From NCBI GenBank assembly GCA_051275765.1, contig JBNMOV010000211.1, positions 1-8,280 on the forward strand: 8,280 nucleotides of DNA, written 5' to 3'. This document shows positions 6,935-8,280 of the stretch, piece by piece (within the stretch, counting starts at the first letter, position 1; each line of letters opens with the position of its first letter). The notes below the pieces were generated by a model. It saw only the letters and a list, made by a program, of their open reading frames with translations. It was not told where the DNA came from and searched no databases. The position numbers were made by a program, and so were the translations under genes. This stretch comes from JAHDCE01 sp051275765 (lineage in GTDB: Bacteria > Bacteroidota > Bacteroidia > Chitinophagales > Saprospiraceae).

Positions 6935-6970
6935 AAAATCCCCCTCTTGAGTACTCAAGAGGGGGATTTT
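6935..6970 (-). terminator. Perfect palindromic terminator after the DUF349-like gene
   Basis: A perfect 36-bp palindrome with 18-base arms (AAAATCCCCCTCTTGAGT and its complement). It starts 18 bases after the stop codon of the DUF349-like gene and on the minus strand ends in TTTTT. Because it is fully symmetrical, with A and T runs on the two sides, it could also stop plus-strand transcripts arriving from 6811-6920. Confidence 0.85.
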
Positions 6971-6988
6971 GAAAAGGTATATTTTGGA

Positions 6989-8280
6989 TTATGCCTTAGT
7001 AGGAGGCAGTTCATCTAGCTCCAAAACGTCATCGTTACCATCATCTTCGGATGAAGTATCGGTGTTGGTTTCTACTACATCTTCTACGATCTCTGTCACA
7101 TTTTCCTTAATATCGTCAGTTGCATCAGTTATGTCGTTCACAGCATCTGTCGCTTTAGAAGTAATATCCTCGACTACTTCCTTACCTTTTTCAGTATAAG
7201 GCTCTAGTTTTTCAGCTACATCTTCGATAGTTTCAGTTACAGTATCCTTTATGCTGCCTAGTGCACCAAAAGCTTTGCCCATGAATCCTTTACCTTCTTT
7301 TCCTTCCTCTATCTTGTCTTCAACCAATTCTATGGCAGCTTCCGCTTTTTCCTCTATGGTTTCACGGATATTGACCACAGTATCCATTACCTTTTCTAGG
7401 ATTACTTTATCTTCTTTGGGAGCATCAGCATCAGCAGTATCTTCAACTATTTCTGCATCTACTGGAGCAGATGAAGAAAAGGCTTCTTTGGCTTCTTCCA
7501 TCTTTTCTCCTGCCTTAGCAGTCAAATCTTCTATGATTTCTCTTCCTTTTTCAGAATAAGGATCCATCTTTTCATTCACTTCTTCAGTGATGACGACAGC
7601 AGCAGCTTTGGCGGCGATGTAAGTATCTTCTACTTTTTCCTCAATCATTTCCCTTACCTCATCTACGGTATCCATCACTTTCTCAACGAAGTCTTTTTTC
7701 TTCTTCTTTCCCTTGTTTTTGGATTCGTTGATTTCTTCTGCGGCTGCGGCAAGCTTTTCTTTTGTAGTATCATCCAAATTATCAGTAGTTGTTTTTACCC
7801 CTTCCTGAATCTTGGCTTTAGCAGCAGCTTCCTTTTCTTTACGGATTTTATCTAGACGATCTCTTTCCTTCATCTTCTCCATCTTCGTATCCAACTGCTT
7901 CTGCGTAGCATACATTTCCTTCAGCTTATCTTCCTTGAATTTCAATCGCTGATTGATCATATTTATCTTAGCCTCACGGATTTGTGCTTCCAGTTGTCCG
8001 TCTGTATTCTGTATTCTTTTCTTTTCGTATTCCAGATCTTTCAGATCTCGATCTCTAGAATATTCACTTCGTTTGATAGCCTTGAGTAAGCCCTCATATC
8101 TATTATTGAGCCTTCCTAATCCACTTCCATCATTATTGGTAGCTTTCTTACCATATTTCTTTTCCTTTACAGTCTTAAAAGCAATATCTATTCTAGACCA
8201 GACTTTATCTCTGAATTCTCTAGTGAATTTAGTATTGTGAAACTTGCGTTGTAGCTCCTTTAATTCATCAAAAACACCAG
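6989..8280 (-). CDS. DUF349-like protein with long amphipathic repeat region (5' end outside window)
   Basis: The minus-strand frame is open from the right edge (first full codon at 8278) to the stop at 6989-6991, giving 429 visible residues. ATG 7960 is internal, at visible residue 107. Visible residues 1-45 (LKELQRKFHNTKFTREFRDK, VWSRIDIAFKTVKEKK) resemble a DUF349 unit; more units probably lie upstream, as Bacteroidota members usually have several. Residues about 62-165 form a charged coiled coil ending in a run of lysines (GKKKKKD). Then come two copies of an amphipathic module (visible residues 197-264 and 293-383) that share KVMDTV..(I/V)RE.IEEK and EK.(D/E)PY(S/T)EKG(R/K)E, and an acidic tail (SSEDDGNDDVLELDELPP). 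There is no membrane segment in the visible part, so it is probably cytosolic. The repeat region resembles apolipoprotein- or LEA-like helices. The function of DUF349 proteins is not established. The family call rests on the short visible part. Confidence 0.75.
   Translation of the reverse strand, partial: GVFDELKELQRKFHNTKFTREFRDKVWSRIDIAFKTVKEKKYGKKATNNDGSGLGRLNNRYEGLLKAIKRSEYSRDRDLKDLEYEKKRIQNTDGQLEAQIREAKINMINQRLKFKEDKLKEMYATQKQLDTKMEKMKERDRLDKIRKEKEAAAKAKIQEGVKTTTDNLDDTTKEKLAAAAEEINESKNKGKKKKKDFVEKVMDTVDEVREMIEEKVEDTYIAAKAAAVVITEEVNEKMDPYSEKGREIIEDLTAKAGEKMEEAKEAFSSSAPVDAEIVEDTADADAPKEDKVILEKVMDTVVNIRETIEEKAEAAIELVEDKIEEGKEGKGFMGKAFGALGSIKDTVTETIEDVAEKLEPYTEKGKEVVEDITSKATDAVNDITDATDDIKENVTEIVEDVVETNTDTSSEDDGNDDVLELDELPPTKA
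7130..7402 (-). repeat. Internal protein repeat, copy B
   Basis: Second copy of the module: ILEKVMDTVVNIRETIEEK and EKLEPYTEKGKEVVEDITSK. The two blocks are 24 residues further apart than in copy A because of an added stretch containing KGFMGKAFGALGSIKDT. The DNA of the two copies has diverged, so the duplication is not recent. Confidence 0.75.
7487..7690 (-). repeat. Internal protein repeat, copy A
   Basis: Encodes the first copy of the duplicated module in the DUF349-like protein: FVEKVMDTVDEVREMIEEK at its start and EKMDPYSEKGREIIEDLTAK towards its end, with 39 residues between the first residues of the two conserved blocks. Confidence 0.75.

Noticed and set aside
6969..7559. Plus-strand open frames rich in Ser/Thr/Val opposite the DUF349-like gene
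   Set aside because: They are antisense shadows of Glu/Lys/Asp-rich repeat codons; low complexity, no start signals.
7953..8240. Plus-strand open frame of 95 codons
   Set aside because: Lies opposite the well-supported coiled-coil coding frame and reads as a biased Ser/Leu/Phe shadow.

Overview
The window looks like a piece of a Bacteroidota chromosome. It is AT-rich, intact genes start without Shine-Dalgarno sites, two sites match the Bacteroidota -7 promoter element (TAnnTTTG), and the gene families fit the phylum (GT4 glycosyltransferase, YghO-like acyltransferase, secreted GH73 glucosaminidase, periplasmic TPR protein, DUF349-type protein). I cannot name a genus. I see no tRNA, rRNA, CRISPR array or intact transposase.

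Layout. The left edge holds the 3' part of a GT4 glycosyltransferase (plus strand), followed by a complete YghO-like GNAT-related protein on the same strand. From about 2080 to 2911 lies the decayed remains of a plus-strand gene for a small membrane protein. Its reading frame can be followed almost end to end, but it is broken by frameshifts and many stop codons. Near its 3' end sits a compact array of three abutting hairpins (2738-2812), which looks like a small inserted palindromic element. Four minus-strand genes follow: a SAM methyltransferase (2887-3648), a secreted TPR protein (3743-4804), a secreted GH73 glucosaminidase (5059-6045, with a clear terminator), and a DUF349-like long helical protein (6989 to the right edge, start outside the window). 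The last gene is longer than its first internal ATG at 7960 suggests, because the frame stays open to the window edge.

The roughly 0.9 kb between 6046 and 6988 is non-coding. It holds a candidate promoter for the glucosaminidase, a possible short gene remnant, a stretch that could fold as a plus-strand RNA ending in a hairpin and U-run, and a perfect 36-bp palindromic terminator behind the DUF349-like gene.

How the parts relate. The glycosyltransferase and acyltransferase could be co-transcribed and would fit envelope glycolipid or polysaccharide work, but the substrate cannot be read from sequence. The glucosaminidase acts on peptidoglycan. The minus-strand genes are separated by gaps of about 90 to 940 bp and do not form an obvious single operon. 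The main points for follow-up are the hairpin array inside the decayed gene, the internal duplication in the DUF349-like protein, and the possible structured RNA at 6811-6920.
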